Shown here: in pieces, positions 8,893 to 16,745 of the stretch
Position numbering within the stretch: the stretch's first letter is position 1
Layout of the letters: every line of letters begins with the position of its first letter
Assembly: GCF_002160525.1 (NCBI RefSeq)
Contig: NZ_NFKT01000039.1
Location: 1 to 38,918, forward strand
DNA length: 38,918 nt
Origin: Lachnoclostridium sp. An169
GTDB taxonomy: Bacteria > Bacillota > Clostridia > Lachnospirales > Lachnospiraceae
Direction of reading: 5' to 3'
Notes under the pieces: model-generated
What the model was told of the DNA's origin: nothing
Databases searched by the model: none
Seen by the model: only the letters and a program-made list of their open reading frames with translations
Translations under genes and position numbers: made by a program

Positions 8893-10011
8893 ATGAAGAT
8901 GAGGTCGTTAACACCAGAGCAGCAGAAGTTGTATGACTCTGTCATGGCGGATCCGTATCCAGAACTTCCGGAGGATCCGGAGACGGGGACCTGGTATAAG
9001 GTGTCTTTGCCGGGCTGTGTTTGTAGTTGTGGTAAACCTTATTATGCCTATCTGAAAATTGGCTCGGAAAACAAACTGATGGTGATGTTTGAAGGAGGTG
9101 GCGTTGCCATCAACGAGTATACGGCAGCAAGACCGGGTGGACTTTTTTATGCAGGGACACAGAGATTCTACTTTGATGACGTGGATTTTTTGAGTATGGG
9201 AGCAACCATGACAGGAATCGGTGCAAATTCAGAGAATAATCCGTTTGCGGATTGGTCTGTCCTGTGTATCGGTTATGCTTCCGGCGATTTTCATACCGGT
9301 ACTGCCAGTGGAAGTTATGTGGATGGTGATGGAGATGTGATCCAGACTCATTTTCATGGATATGAACATTTGTGCAAGCTAATGGAAATCACGAAAAAAT
9401 GGGTTCCGGAGCCGGAAGCTCTTTTGGTCACCGGTTTCTCTGCCGGAGGGTTTGCCACATCGATCTTAACCGATGATGTGATAAGCTATTATCCTGATTG
9501 TAAGAATATCGTTTGTTGTGTGGATAGTGCGATCCTGCTTTATGATGATTGGCATAAGGCGGCAGTGGAATTATGGGGTTCACCGGCACATATTTCGGAG
9601 CGGTTAAAGACCAGGGATTTCAGCTACGATGGTTTAACCGCACTATATCAAAAATATGGTTCCAGGGTAAAATATCTTTATCTGACATCGATGCGGGACT
9701 GCCTGCTGTCACAATATCAAAACTACATTGATCATGGCGTTTTGGAATTTACGAAAGAAGCAGGTGATCGGTTTGAAGATTATGTAAAAACACTCTATCA
9801 GCGGATGAAGGCGGAGATGCCTGAAATGGTTTATTATTTCTTTGATCTGCTGGAACCTGCAGCACCAGAGGAGATGGGATTGACCGTACATACTCTGATC
9901 GCGTCAGAACGAGCATTTGATGGCTGTATGGATGGTATTTCAGCATCAACGTGGATCATGGATGCAGTTAACAGAAATCCAAAAAGTGTCGGACTAAGTT
10001 TGGTAGAGTAA
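8893..10011 (+). CDS. Pectinacetylesterase/Notum-family hydrolase
   Basis: This is a 372-residue member of the pectinacetylesterase family (PF03283), serine hydrolases that remove O-acetyl groups from pectin. Visible family hallmarks are the oxyanion motif FEGGGVAINEYTAARPGG near residues 75-95, CIGYASGDFHTGT near 120, the nucleophile elbow LLVTGFSAGGFAT (Ser about 183), and a late TVHTLIAS His. A ribosome binding site AGAGGT precedes the ATG. There is no signal peptide or disulfide-rich C-terminus, unlike secreted plant and animal relatives, so it probably acts on imported oligosaccharides. It is paralogous to the minus-strand gene at 13946-15085, sharing the NEYTAARP motif. Confidence 0.83.
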   Translation: MKMRSLTPEQQKLYDSVMADPYPELPEDPETGTWYKVSLPGCVCSCGKPYYAYLKIGSENKLMVMFEGGGVAINEYTAARPGGLFYAGTQRFYFDDVDFLSMGATMTGIGANSENNPFADWSVLCIGYASGDFHTGTASGSYVDGDGDVIQTHFHGYEHLCKLMEITKKWVPEPEALLVTGFSAGGFATSILTDDVISYYPDCKNIVCCVDSAILLYDDWHKAAVELWGSPAHISERLKTRDFSYDGLTALYQKYGSRVKYLYLTSMRDCLLSQYQNYIDHGVLEFTKEAGDRFEDYVKTLYQRMKAEMPEMVYYFFDLLEPAAPEEMGLTVHTLIASERAFDGCMDGISASTWIMDAVNRNPKSVGLSLVE

Positions 10012-10012
10012 C

Positions 10013-10051
10013 GTTTCATATTCAGAGGGAACTTCCTTTGTTGTATGAAAC
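10013..10051 (+). other. Intercistronic hairpin before the GH78 gene
   Basis: GTTTCATA (10013-10020) and TATGAAAC (10044-10051) are perfect 8-bp inverted arms, and the loop contains GGAACTTCC, which can pair further. It lies between the pectinacetylesterase stop and the GH78 ribosome binding site. There is no U-tract, so a role in mRNA processing or in tuning expression of the next gene is more likely than termination. Confidence 0.5.
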
Positions 10052-10076
10052 AACACACATGGGAAAGGAGAATGGC

Positions 10077-12491
10077 ATGAAGATGCCGATTGATCGTATG
10101 ATGGTAAGAGAACAGGAATTTTGTTTTTTACAGGCGAGAGCAATATGGGGAGAGGATTTGAAGGAGTCTTATAATCAATTTGTTGGATTTCATACATATG
10201 TAGATCGAAAGAGAGAAGGAAAGGCTTCTTTTCGCATTGCGGCCAGGTCTTATTATCGTCTGTACCTGGATGGCAAAATGATTGCTCATGGACCAGCCAG
10301 GACAGCAGAAGGGTATTGCCGCGTGGATGAGTTTTCGGTGGAGATGAAGGGAGGCTGCCATATCGCCGTCGAGGTGGCAGCATACGATAAGCCGAAGAAG
10401 TACTGTAATGACTGTACGATGGAGCTGGGAATGCTTACCATGGAGATCCTGGATGAAGAGGGTGATGTCCTGACAGCCACAGGGCAGCCAGGCTGGACCT
10501 GCAGAGAGCTGACAGAACGCAGATCCTGTGTGGAAACCATGAGTCACAGCCGCGGGATCGTGGAATATTATGACTTGACGCCGGAAAGCTTTGACTGGAG
10601 AGTGCAGGAACTGATGGAAACGCCGGTACTGGTGGCGGAGGAACCCTTCTATTTGATCCGGCGTGCGCCTTATCCGACTTATCATGCGATCCCGTTTCCT
10701 ACCTTGACTTCTTTGATGGATATGCGGCAGACCGGATCGCTAAAAGTCCATCGTACCACTCTGATCGCGAAAGCCGTGAATGCCCGTTGGTATGCTCAGA
10801 TTCCGGAAGAGAACGTCTTTGTGGAAGAATTGATGGCGGAGGAAGATGCTCCGTTTACGGGCAAGTATCAGAGGGAACTCTTATCCGATTCCGGCCGACA
10901 GCGTGTCCATATGGTGCCAGGCCATGGGGATATGGGTGTGATGTGGGAAAGAAACGAATCCGAAGTGGGATTTTTGGATTTTTCAGTGACCGTAAGCTGT
11001 TCCTGTGTACTGGATGTGCTGAATTCGGATGTGTTGAATGAAGCCGGCATGCTGGAGGGGAATACCTATGTTACCCGATATCATCTGCAGCCGGGAAGTT
11101 ATCATCTGACTACGTTTGAACCGAAATTAGTCCGCTATGTGAAAATGATCGTTCGCACAGCCGGCGAGGTCGTATTGATCTCTCCGGTTCTCCTGGATTA
11201 TTCGTATCCGGATACCGAAAAATATGATTTCCGTTGCAGTGATAATGATCTGAACCGCATATATGATGCGGCAAGAAGGACACTGCGTTTAAATACCCTG
11301 GATATCTTTATGGACTGTCCGGAGCGGGAGCGAGGCGGCTGGCTCTGTGATTCCTACTTTACAGCCAGGGGTGCCTGGCAGATGTTTGGAGACCTTTCGG
11401 TGGAGCGGGATTTTATCGAGAATTTCATGCTGACGGGAGCAGAAGACTATCAAGACCATTTCTTTCCGGAAGTGTACCCGGGCGTACATGAACCCCGAAA
11501 CGAACCTGGGATCCGAAACTGGTCCTTTTGGCTCTTAGAGGAATTGTATGAGTTTTTTGAACGATCCGGTGATCGGAAGCTGATTCGGCAGTGGGAAGAA
11601 CGTGTGTCCATATTGCTGGATCATCTGATAACGCTGCGAGGTAAAAGTGGATTGTTGGAGGATATCGGAAGCCAATTTGTGGATTGGTCGTTGTCGAATG
11701 AAAGCTTTGCGATTGGTCCGATCTCGGTCCCAAACAACTGTCTGGCAGTGGACATGCTCCGCAAAATGGCGGAATTGTATGATCGGCTGGACTGGAGACA
11801 GGCAGCCGAAGAGATGCATGCGGTGCTGATGACCCTTCAGCAGAATGCGGGAGACAGTGTCAAATGGGAGGAGAACGAGCAAAGGGTGCAGCTAAAAAGC
11901 GGCACCTGTCGGACAGAGAGCGGGATCGCTCTGGAGATCTTTTCCGGATATCACAAAGAGGACCGCGCATTTTTGCACCGCTTTGTGGAGCAGATGGGAC
12001 CGGCACCGATACATCGTTCCGATCCGAATATCGGAAAGTCAAACCTTTTCATCGGTCTGATGATCCGGTTTGCGGTGTTGGCAGAGATGGGAAAGGTAGA
12101 CACCTTGGTTCGGGAGTGGAAGGCGCTCTATCTGGAAGAACTTCGGATCGGCCCGGGTACGTTGTTTGAATCCATTCAGGAGGATTCGGGCTGTCATGGT
12201 TTTAATGCCTGCGTGGGAGCAATGATGACACAGCTCATACTGGGTCTGGGAGAAGCCCGGCAGCGAAGCAAAACCATCACCATATCGCCTCATCCTTGTG
12301 GTTTAACATGGGCTTCTGGATCGGCGGGCTGTGAGGATGGTGATTTTTTCCTGCGGTGGTATGCGGATTATGAGGAGCATGAACTGGATATGATGCTTCT
12401 GCTTCCGGACGGGTGGAAAGCGGAGTATCGATTGCCGTTTGAATTGACTGGATGGAAAGTCCGGGTAAACGGAGAGGAACTGGCACCGTGA
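10077..12491 (+). CDS. GH78-like alpha-L-rhamnosidase
   Basis: This is an 804-residue glycosidase of the GH78 type. The N-terminal beta domains (residues 30-330) include YRLYLDGKMIAHGPAR, like the rhamnosidase N domain. The (alpha/alpha)6 barrel (about 370-700) has the signature LDIFMDCPERERGGWLCDS, equivalent to the GH78 DCPxRxExxGW motif, and ESIQEDSGCHGFN near residue 700, where the family's second catalytic Glu region lies. The ATG at 10077 follows AAAGGAG. The open frame extends 39 bases upstream without a matching site. There is no signal peptide. The role inferred is release of terminal L-rhamnose inside the cell. Substrate specificity within GH78 is broad and not predictable here. Confidence 0.82.
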   Translation: MKMPIDRMMVREQEFCFLQARAIWGEDLKESYNQFVGFHTYVDRKREGKASFRIAARSYYRLYLDGKMIAHGPARTAEGYCRVDEFSVEMKGGCHIAVEVAAYDKPKKYCNDCTMELGMLTMEILDEEGDVLTATGQPGWTCRELTERRSCVETMSHSRGIVEYYDLTPESFDWRVQELMETPVLVAEEPFYLIRRAPYPTYHAIPFPTLTSLMDMRQTGSLKVHRTTLIAKAVNARWYAQIPEENVFVEELMAEEDAPFTGKYQRELLSDSGRQRVHMVPGHGDMGVMWERNESEVGFLDFSVTVSCSCVLDVLNSDVLNEAGMLEGNTYVTRYHLQPGSYHLTTFEPKLVRYVKMIVRTAGEVVLISPVLLDYSYPDTEKYDFRCSDNDLNRIYDAARRTLRLNTLDIFMDCPERERGGWLCDSYFTARGAWQMFGDLSVERDFIENFMLTGAEDYQDHFFPEVYPGVHEPRNEPGIRNWSFWLLEELYEFFERSGDRKLIRQWEERVSILLDHLITLRGKSGLLEDIGSQFVDWSLSNESFAIGPISVPNNCLAVDMLRKMAELYDRLDWRQAAEEMHAVLMTLQQNAGDSVKWEENEQRVQLKSGTCRTESGIALEIFSGYHKEDRAFLHRFVEQMGPAPIHRSDPNIGKSNLFIGLMIRFAVLAEMGKVDTLVREWKALYLEELRIGPGTLFESIQEDSGCHGFNACVGAMMTQLILGLGEARQRSKTITISPHPCGLTWASGSAGCEDGDFFLRWYADYEEHELDMMLLLPDGWKAEYRLPFELTGWKVRVNGEELAP

Positions 12492-12553
12492 TGGCAGCGA
12501 TCCGTTGACCGGGTCGTGTACCGGTTCTTTGGTAGAAGAAAGGAGCATTGATT

Positions 12554-12721
12554 ATGAGTGGGATCGTATTACAGGAGATGAAGAAGCTGGTGGCAGAAGA
12601 GATGCTGCCCGGCCTGGCGCTTCGGGTAAGACAGGGCGGAAAGATCGTATTGGATGAATGTGTTGGCTATGCCGACAGAGGAAATGGTGTCAAGGTAGCG
12701 GCAGATACGATCTACCGGTAG
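12554..12721 (+). pseudogene. 5' stub of a beta-lactamase-family serine hydrolase
   Basis: The 55 codons resemble the start of class-C beta-lactamase-like esterases (PF00144): LPGLALRVRQGGKIVLDECV, then GYADR and ADTIYR. In intact relatives, TIYR is followed by the SxxK nucleophile motif. Here the frame ends in TAG exactly at a 10-bp palindrome where the opposite-strand tannase also ends. A ribosome binding site (GAAAGGAG) and ATG are intact. All catalytic parts are missing, so the product cannot be active. Confidence 0.75.
12712..12721. other. Palindromic rearrangement junction joining two truncated genes
   Basis: CTACCGGTAG is a perfect palindrome. Its right half gives the TAG that stops the serine-hydrolase stub on the plus strand. 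Its left half gives the TAG that stops the tannase on the minus strand. In both genes the last sense codons before the stop are TAC CGG. This fits joining of two unrelated genes in inverted orientation at shared CTACCGG microhomology. Confidence 0.75.
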
Positions 12722-13860
12722 TAACGAATAGAGCTGGTGTAGGGAATGATGGGATCTGCTGTACCGTGAATCAAGAGCAGCTTGCCGCCCCGATCCCGGA
12801 AGGCAGAAAGGTCTGTATTATTTGCATTCAGATACTCGTCCAATTCCTTGTGGATTCGCTCTGCGTCCCTGTGGAAATCAAACTTCGTAAAGTCAAAATC
12901 CGCGCCAAAGAGCCATCGAAAAATATAGAAGTACGCATCGGAAAACTGTGGATGCTCGCAACGGTGAACCAGACCCATGTCGCAATTTTCGCTGCCAGGC
13001 ACCACGGTTGACTCATAAATACGTTCGCCTGTTTCCGGATCCATGGCACCGGCATAAATTTTCATTAAGGCCTCGATTTGTTCGTTGTTTAATCCGGCTT
13101 CCACAAGCACCTGCGGTGTCATCTTAATCTGATGGGGATGATACATAAAATCATCACCCGGTTGGCGGCCCCCTTCCTCTCCGCACTGATCGAGGATTGC
13201 TTTTACCAGCTTCACCTCATCTTCAACAGTGAACATTCCCGTTTTACCGGCGTTGACAGCAATCCAATCCCATAAAAATCCCATATGCAGATTGGTTCTA
13301 TCGTAGGCAGGAGCACTTGCAAGGATACCATCGTAATCCTCGGGATACCGCTGCGCCTCCATCAGCGCCTGCTGACCGCCAGTGGAGCAACCGCTAAAGT
13401 AAGAATATTTTGGCGGCACACCATAGTAGCTTTCGATAATTGCCTTGGCTGCTACAGTCATTAGGTGGGTAGCTCGGTAGCCAAAATCCCTCCAAACAGC
13501 CTTGTTGCCGATACCACAGTCTGGTCCAGCGGAGGTTCCCATATCCGTGTTGGCAACCGCAAAGCCCAACTTCAGCGGACCTACCATCACAAAGGGAACC
13601 AGCATTCCGGCGGCACCGCCATTTCCGGTACCTATAAAGTCACCGTTCCATTCCTTAGTGGGCAGCCATACCTCAATTCGAATATTGCTGCCTTCCTCCG
13701 GCTTGCAGGTCACACAAACTTTGATATGCTCCGGGGCAGAGCCGATAGGCAGTCCGGGAACCGCCATGTTTTGGCCTTCTTCCACCCATTCAATATCTGT
13801 GATGTCGCCTGCCTCAATATGTGTAGACGCGATTCGATTGCGAATTTCTTCAAAGTTCAT
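12712..13860 (-). pseudogene. Second tannase-family esterase, 3'-truncated
   Basis: This is clearly homologous to the tannase at 1977-3491 (shared EVWLPTKEWNGDFIGTGNGG, ANTDMGTS, YSYFSGCSTGGQQALMEA and HGTADPIIPYTSS). It stops after TSSIRYYR at residue 382. The first copy continues about 130 residues and carries its catalytic His there. The nucleophile Ser and the acid Asp are present, the His is missing, and activity is unlikely. The ATG is well supported by AAGGAGAGG ten bases upstream. It is the last gene of a minus-strand series GPH symporter, pectinacetylesterase, tannase. The truncation point is the palindrome at 12712-12721. Confidence 0.85.
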
Positions 13861-13945
13861 TTGATTTCCTCTCCTTATTTCAATCTGCTTTCATATGACC
13901 ATGGGACAGAATCACATCCGGTCACCAAACACACGGTGCTCTCAC

Positions 13946-15085
13946 CTATTCTTTCAGCAGATCCAGACCGATCTGCTGTATATTTCCCGAGGTGGCCTGT
14001 TTGATCCATTCCATAGCAGTAGTACCCTCCACAGAGTATTCATAGACGGTTTTATCTCCTATAATGCAATGGATGGTAAGCACTTCCTTGGCGTGTTGCT
14101 TGTCCGGCGTATCGAAAACAAACAGTCCAACTCCGGGGATGTACTTGCGGAGAGCGTCACACATCTGCTGCAAATTCTTCTGGGCAACCATACCGGCTTC
14201 CTTTGAAAAGGAAAAATTACCATGATCAATGTAGTATTGCATACGAGCCAGAGCAGCGTCCCGAACGGAACAGGAAAACAGAATTTTGACCCGTTCGCCC
14301 CGCTTTTCGTGCAGGGCCGTCAGTGCGTCCAAGGTAATATTATCGCTATGGATTCTGTCCGCGATTTCTTTCGGTGTCTGCCACACATCTTTTGCAACAG
14401 AATCCCAATTCTTCAGTAGCAAAAAGCCACTGTCCACAAGGGTGACCACATTTCCACAGTTTGGATACAAGCCAATCAGATCATCCGCCAGCAGCGCCGT
14501 GCCGAATCCTCCACCGCTGCAGCCGCTGATTAGTAGTCTATCCGGAGCTGTAACAAATTGCGTCACTGTTTCCATTACCTTGCGGTAATTCCGATAGCCG
14601 TGGTGGTGCAGGATCCTCCTGCTCCCATCCAATGCTGTGTATGGGAAATCCCCACAACCGCTGTGGAAATCCCCAGTGTTATAAGGAAGAACCAGCTTTG
14701 ACCAGCCCCGGAATGAATTTCTTTCACTGTCTTCCAAAATGCCTTTGTTCAGGCTAAGGTCTGAAAACAGATCCACATGGATCATGTAAAAGCCTTCTGC
14801 CATGTTTTTGCTGTACAGAGAAGCAGGTCTGGCTGCTGTATATTCGTTCCAGGATACACCGCCGCCCTGAAAAAACACGAGCAGATGATTCTCCGTTCCA
14901 AGGAAAAAATTCGCATGAGTACGTTCACCGTTGGCTGCGACGCATCCTTCCGGGTAAATGCGGTACCACTTTCCAGTCTCCGGCTTCTCCGGCAGCTCCG
15001 GGAAACGTTTTTTCTTAAGAAATGGAGTAATCAGTTTCAGCCAAAGGGGTTCCCGCTCCCATGACTCCAATTTAAAATCTGCCAT
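13946..15085 (-). CDS. Pectinacetylesterase/Notum-family hydrolase, second copy
   Basis: This is a 379-residue serine hydrolase of the pectinacetylesterase family. Motifs in order are WYRIYPEGCVAANGERTHAN, the oxyanion loop FFQGGGVSWNEYTAARPASL near residue 80, NTGDFHSG near 135, the elbow LLISGCSGGGFGTALLADDL (Ser about 190), and LTIHCIIGD with a late His. It is 85 bases upstream of the tannase on the same strand. A clear AAGGAGG ribosome binding site overlaps the stop of the symporter ORF, so the three genes formed one operon. There is no signal peptide. Unlike its neighbours on both sides it looks complete. Confidence 0.83.
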   Translation of the reverse strand: MADFKLESWEREPLWLKLITPFLKKKRFPELPEKPETGKWYRIYPEGCVAANGERTHANFFLGTENHLLVFFQGGGVSWNEYTAARPASLYSKNMAEGFYMIHVDLFSDLSLNKGILEDSERNSFRGWSKLVLPYNTGDFHSGCGDFPYTALDGSRRILHHHGYRNYRKVMETVTQFVTAPDRLLISGCSGGGFGTALLADDLIGLYPNCGNVVTLVDSGFLLLKNWDSVAKDVWQTPKEIADRIHSDNITLDALTALHEKRGERVKILFSCSVRDAALARMQYYIDHGNFSFSKEAGMVAQKNLQQMCDALRKYIPGVGLFVFDTPDKQHAKEVLTIHCIIGDKTVYEYSVEGTTAMEWIKQATSGNIQQIGLDLLKE

Positions 15086-15097
15086 ATTGCAGCCTCC

Positions 15098-15745
15098 TTA
15101 GTATTTTCTTGACAGGCGGCTTTCGCACTCCTCACGGGTGATCTTGCCGGCGTTACACTGTGCCATCAGGGCAGCATCTTTATCTTTCAGGTTGTAGAAA
15201 GCGTACAGCAGCACGGCGGCGATAACAAAGCCAATGGCAGGAATCAGATAGCCCAACACCCACAGGGTGACTAACGCCTGGGGGGTCTGGGTCACGCCCT
15301 GAGTCGCAAGGTCCGCAAAGCTGTCGCCCACCACTTCCTGCCAGCCGCCTAACGCCAGAATGAACAGGGTAATGGAGCCTACTACACCGTTTAACGCCTT
15401 GTTGATAAAGGACTGGAGGGAATAGAAAATACCGGAGCAGTCCTTGCCGGTCTTATAACGGGTATAGTCGATGGTGTCCGGCGCAATGTAAGTTCTAACA
15501 ACCGCGATCAACGCGTTTGGAATGGCACAAATGCCGCCAAGAACGATAAAAAACATTTTACTTTCCCTGCAGAAGAAGTAGATGATTAGCTGCGATGCTG
15601 CCAAAAGTACGAAGATAAAAGCCAGGAAATTCCGCTTGGAAAAGTAGCGGATATATCCGGCATAGTGGGAAAGAACGGTGTCGATTGCGTCCGGGTCGCC
15701 CTCATGGGCTTTGACGATTGTTTCATAGGGGAGAAGTTTACTCAT
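15098..15745 (-). pseudogene. Chimeric ORF: conjugative-element HTH N-terminus fused to GPH symporter C-terminal half
   Basis: Residues 1-38 (LLPYETIVKAHEGDPDAIDT, then VLSHYAGYIRYFSK) are the start of the small HTH protein that follows the sigma gene in Tn916-like elements. From about residue 39 (RNFLAFIFVLLAASQLI) the sequence is the C-terminal half of a glycoside-pentoside-hexuronide symporter, with five or six membrane segments and TYIAPDTIDYTRYKTGKDCSG. The join lies near 15630 and happens to be in frame. The first half of the symporter is absent, so transport is unlikely. The ATG overlaps the end of the sigma gene (CTATGAGTAA), so it is now translated from the element's operon. Confidence 0.82.
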
Positions 15746-16160
15746 AGCGTTTTCCCTCCATAAGCCGTCGGAGCCGTTTTAGGGCAAGCTGGATATGCCG
15801 CCCCGCTGTGCTGCGTGTCCTGCCGATATGTACGCCGATCACTCGCTGCGGCTGGCGCAGGAAATAGTAGCGGAAAATTTCTTCCTGTGCCTGCTCCGGC
15901 AAAAGGGCAAGGGCGGCGGCAAGTTCCGCATGATACAGAACAGCGGTCTGGCCGCAGGCGGTAAAAAGATATTCTTCAAGCTGCTCCGGCTCGGCAAACT
16001 GGACAAACTTCTCATTCATCAGATAGTCAAGGGAAACTTCCCGTTCCCACCTCCGGCGCAGCTTCAAAATTATATCTATGGCGGCGTGACGAATGACAAC
16101 CTTGCAAAAGGCGTTAAAGGTGTACTGGATATGCACTTTGTAGTCTTCATCTTCGGTCAT
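15738..16160 (-). CDS. Sigma-70-like factor of a Tn916-type conjugative element
   Basis: This is a 140-residue protein of the small sigma-factor family found before the excisionase/integrase modules of Tn916-like elements. YTFNAFCKVVIRHAAIDIIL is the conserved N-terminal helix, and a C-terminal HTH reads EIFRYYFLRQPQRVIGVHIG then RTRSTAGRHIQLALKRLRRL. The ATG at 16160 follows AGAGGGGGAATTTCC. The open frame continues 75 bases upstream without support. The stop overlaps the start of the chimeric HTH-symporter ORF. Its role is transcription of element genes. It appears intact although its partners are not. Confidence 0.82.
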   Translation of the reverse strand: MTEDEDYKVHIQYTFNAFCKVVIRHAAIDIILKLRRRWEREVSLDYLMNEKFVQFAEPEQLEEYLFTACGQTAVLYHAELAAALALLPEQAQEEIFRYYFLRQPQRVIGVHIGRTRSTAGRHIQLALKRLRRLMEGKRYE

Positions 16161-16188
16161 GGAAATTCCCCCTCTCTGATAATAGTGC

Positions 16189-16217
16189 GGGGCGGCAGCA
16201 CTCCTTGCTGTCGCCCC
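16189..16217 (-). other. 12-bp leader hairpin upstream of the sigma gene
   Basis: GGGGCGGCAGCA (16189-16200) pairs with TGCTGTCGCCCC (16206-16217), a 12-bp GC-rich stem with one wobble and a five-base loop. It is about 30 bases before the sigma start on the minus strand. No U-tract follows. It may be an RNA leader structure controlling the element's sigma gene. Confidence 0.55.
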
Positions 16218-16249
16218 TTGATTGCCTACCAGCAAAGGCGGGCGGGGCT

Positions 16250-16291
16250 GTCAACGGCGGCGCGTATGCGCCGTTCATCTTGACCGTTGAC
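16250..16291. repeat. Nested inverted repeat in the conjugative-element leader
   Basis: The outer arms GTCAACGG (16250-16257) and CCGTTGAC (16284-16291) enclose a second perfect repeat, CGGCGC GTAT GCGCCG. The arrangement could form a cruciform or RNA hairpin, or bind a protein. It lies between the sigma leader and the ABC permease fragment. No gene is evident in 16218-16308. Confidence 0.5.
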
Positions 16292-16308
16292 TGGCTCGGC
16301 TGGCTTTG

Positions 16309-16540
16309 CTACTTATCAACTTTGCGTAGTAGTATGCCACATACACAAATAGCCAGTATAAGAATTACTACCAGTGGCAACAAGTTTTCAAGCTGGAATG
16401 TACTATCTGCCATTACTTTATATCCCCATGAGACCGGAAAAATCTTTCCTACCATTTCAAATGCTTTTGGCAGCAATTCAATCGGGAACATAATTCCAGA
16501 AAGCATGATAGAGGGCAGAAAAATGATGATAGAGACCATA
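16309..16540 (-). pseudogene. 3' fragment of an ABC-2 type transporter permease
   Basis: On the minus strand about 75 codons (IIIFLPSIMLSGIMFPIELL, then KVFPVSWGYKVM-like residues and CVCGILLRKVDK) match the last two membrane segments of ABC-2 permeases. Upstream of about 16540 the frame continues but the sequence is antisense to a relaxase fragment, so the first part of the gene is missing. No start codon or ribosome binding site is appropriate. Remnant only. Confidence 0.72.
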
Positions 16541-16545
16541 GAAGT

Positions 16546-16744
16546 TTTTGCCTGGGCGCAGAAAAAGGGACAGGCCGCGCTGGACAAGCAGAACGCCCCC
16601 ATGATTGCAGGCGGTATCACGCCCCGGCAGACCAAGTTTGAAACGAACAAGGAGAAGCTGCGGCAGACTATACGGAAAGCCCTTGCCACCGCCGCCAGCT
16701 TTGACGAGTTTTCCTCTCTGCTGCTGCGGGAGGGCGTGACCGTC
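16546..16744 (+). pseudogene. Internal fragment of a relaxase/mobilisation protein
   Basis: In the plus frame beginning near 16550, the residues AWAQKKGQAALDKQNAPMIA, then GGITPRQTKFETNKEKLRQT and FDEFSSLLLREGVTV, match the middle of conjugative-element relaxases. Both ends are abrupt: the left joins the ABC permease remnant near 16541 and the right joins the multi-HTH gene at 16742-16746. Neither the catalytic HUH motif nor a C-terminus is present. Confidence 0.7.
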
Positions 16745-16745
16745 A

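Noticed and set aside
128..12491. Secreted pectin-degradation locus
   Set aside because: No signal peptides, no polysaccharide lyase or endo-acting glycosidase and no cell-wall anchors were found. The layout fits intracellular processing.
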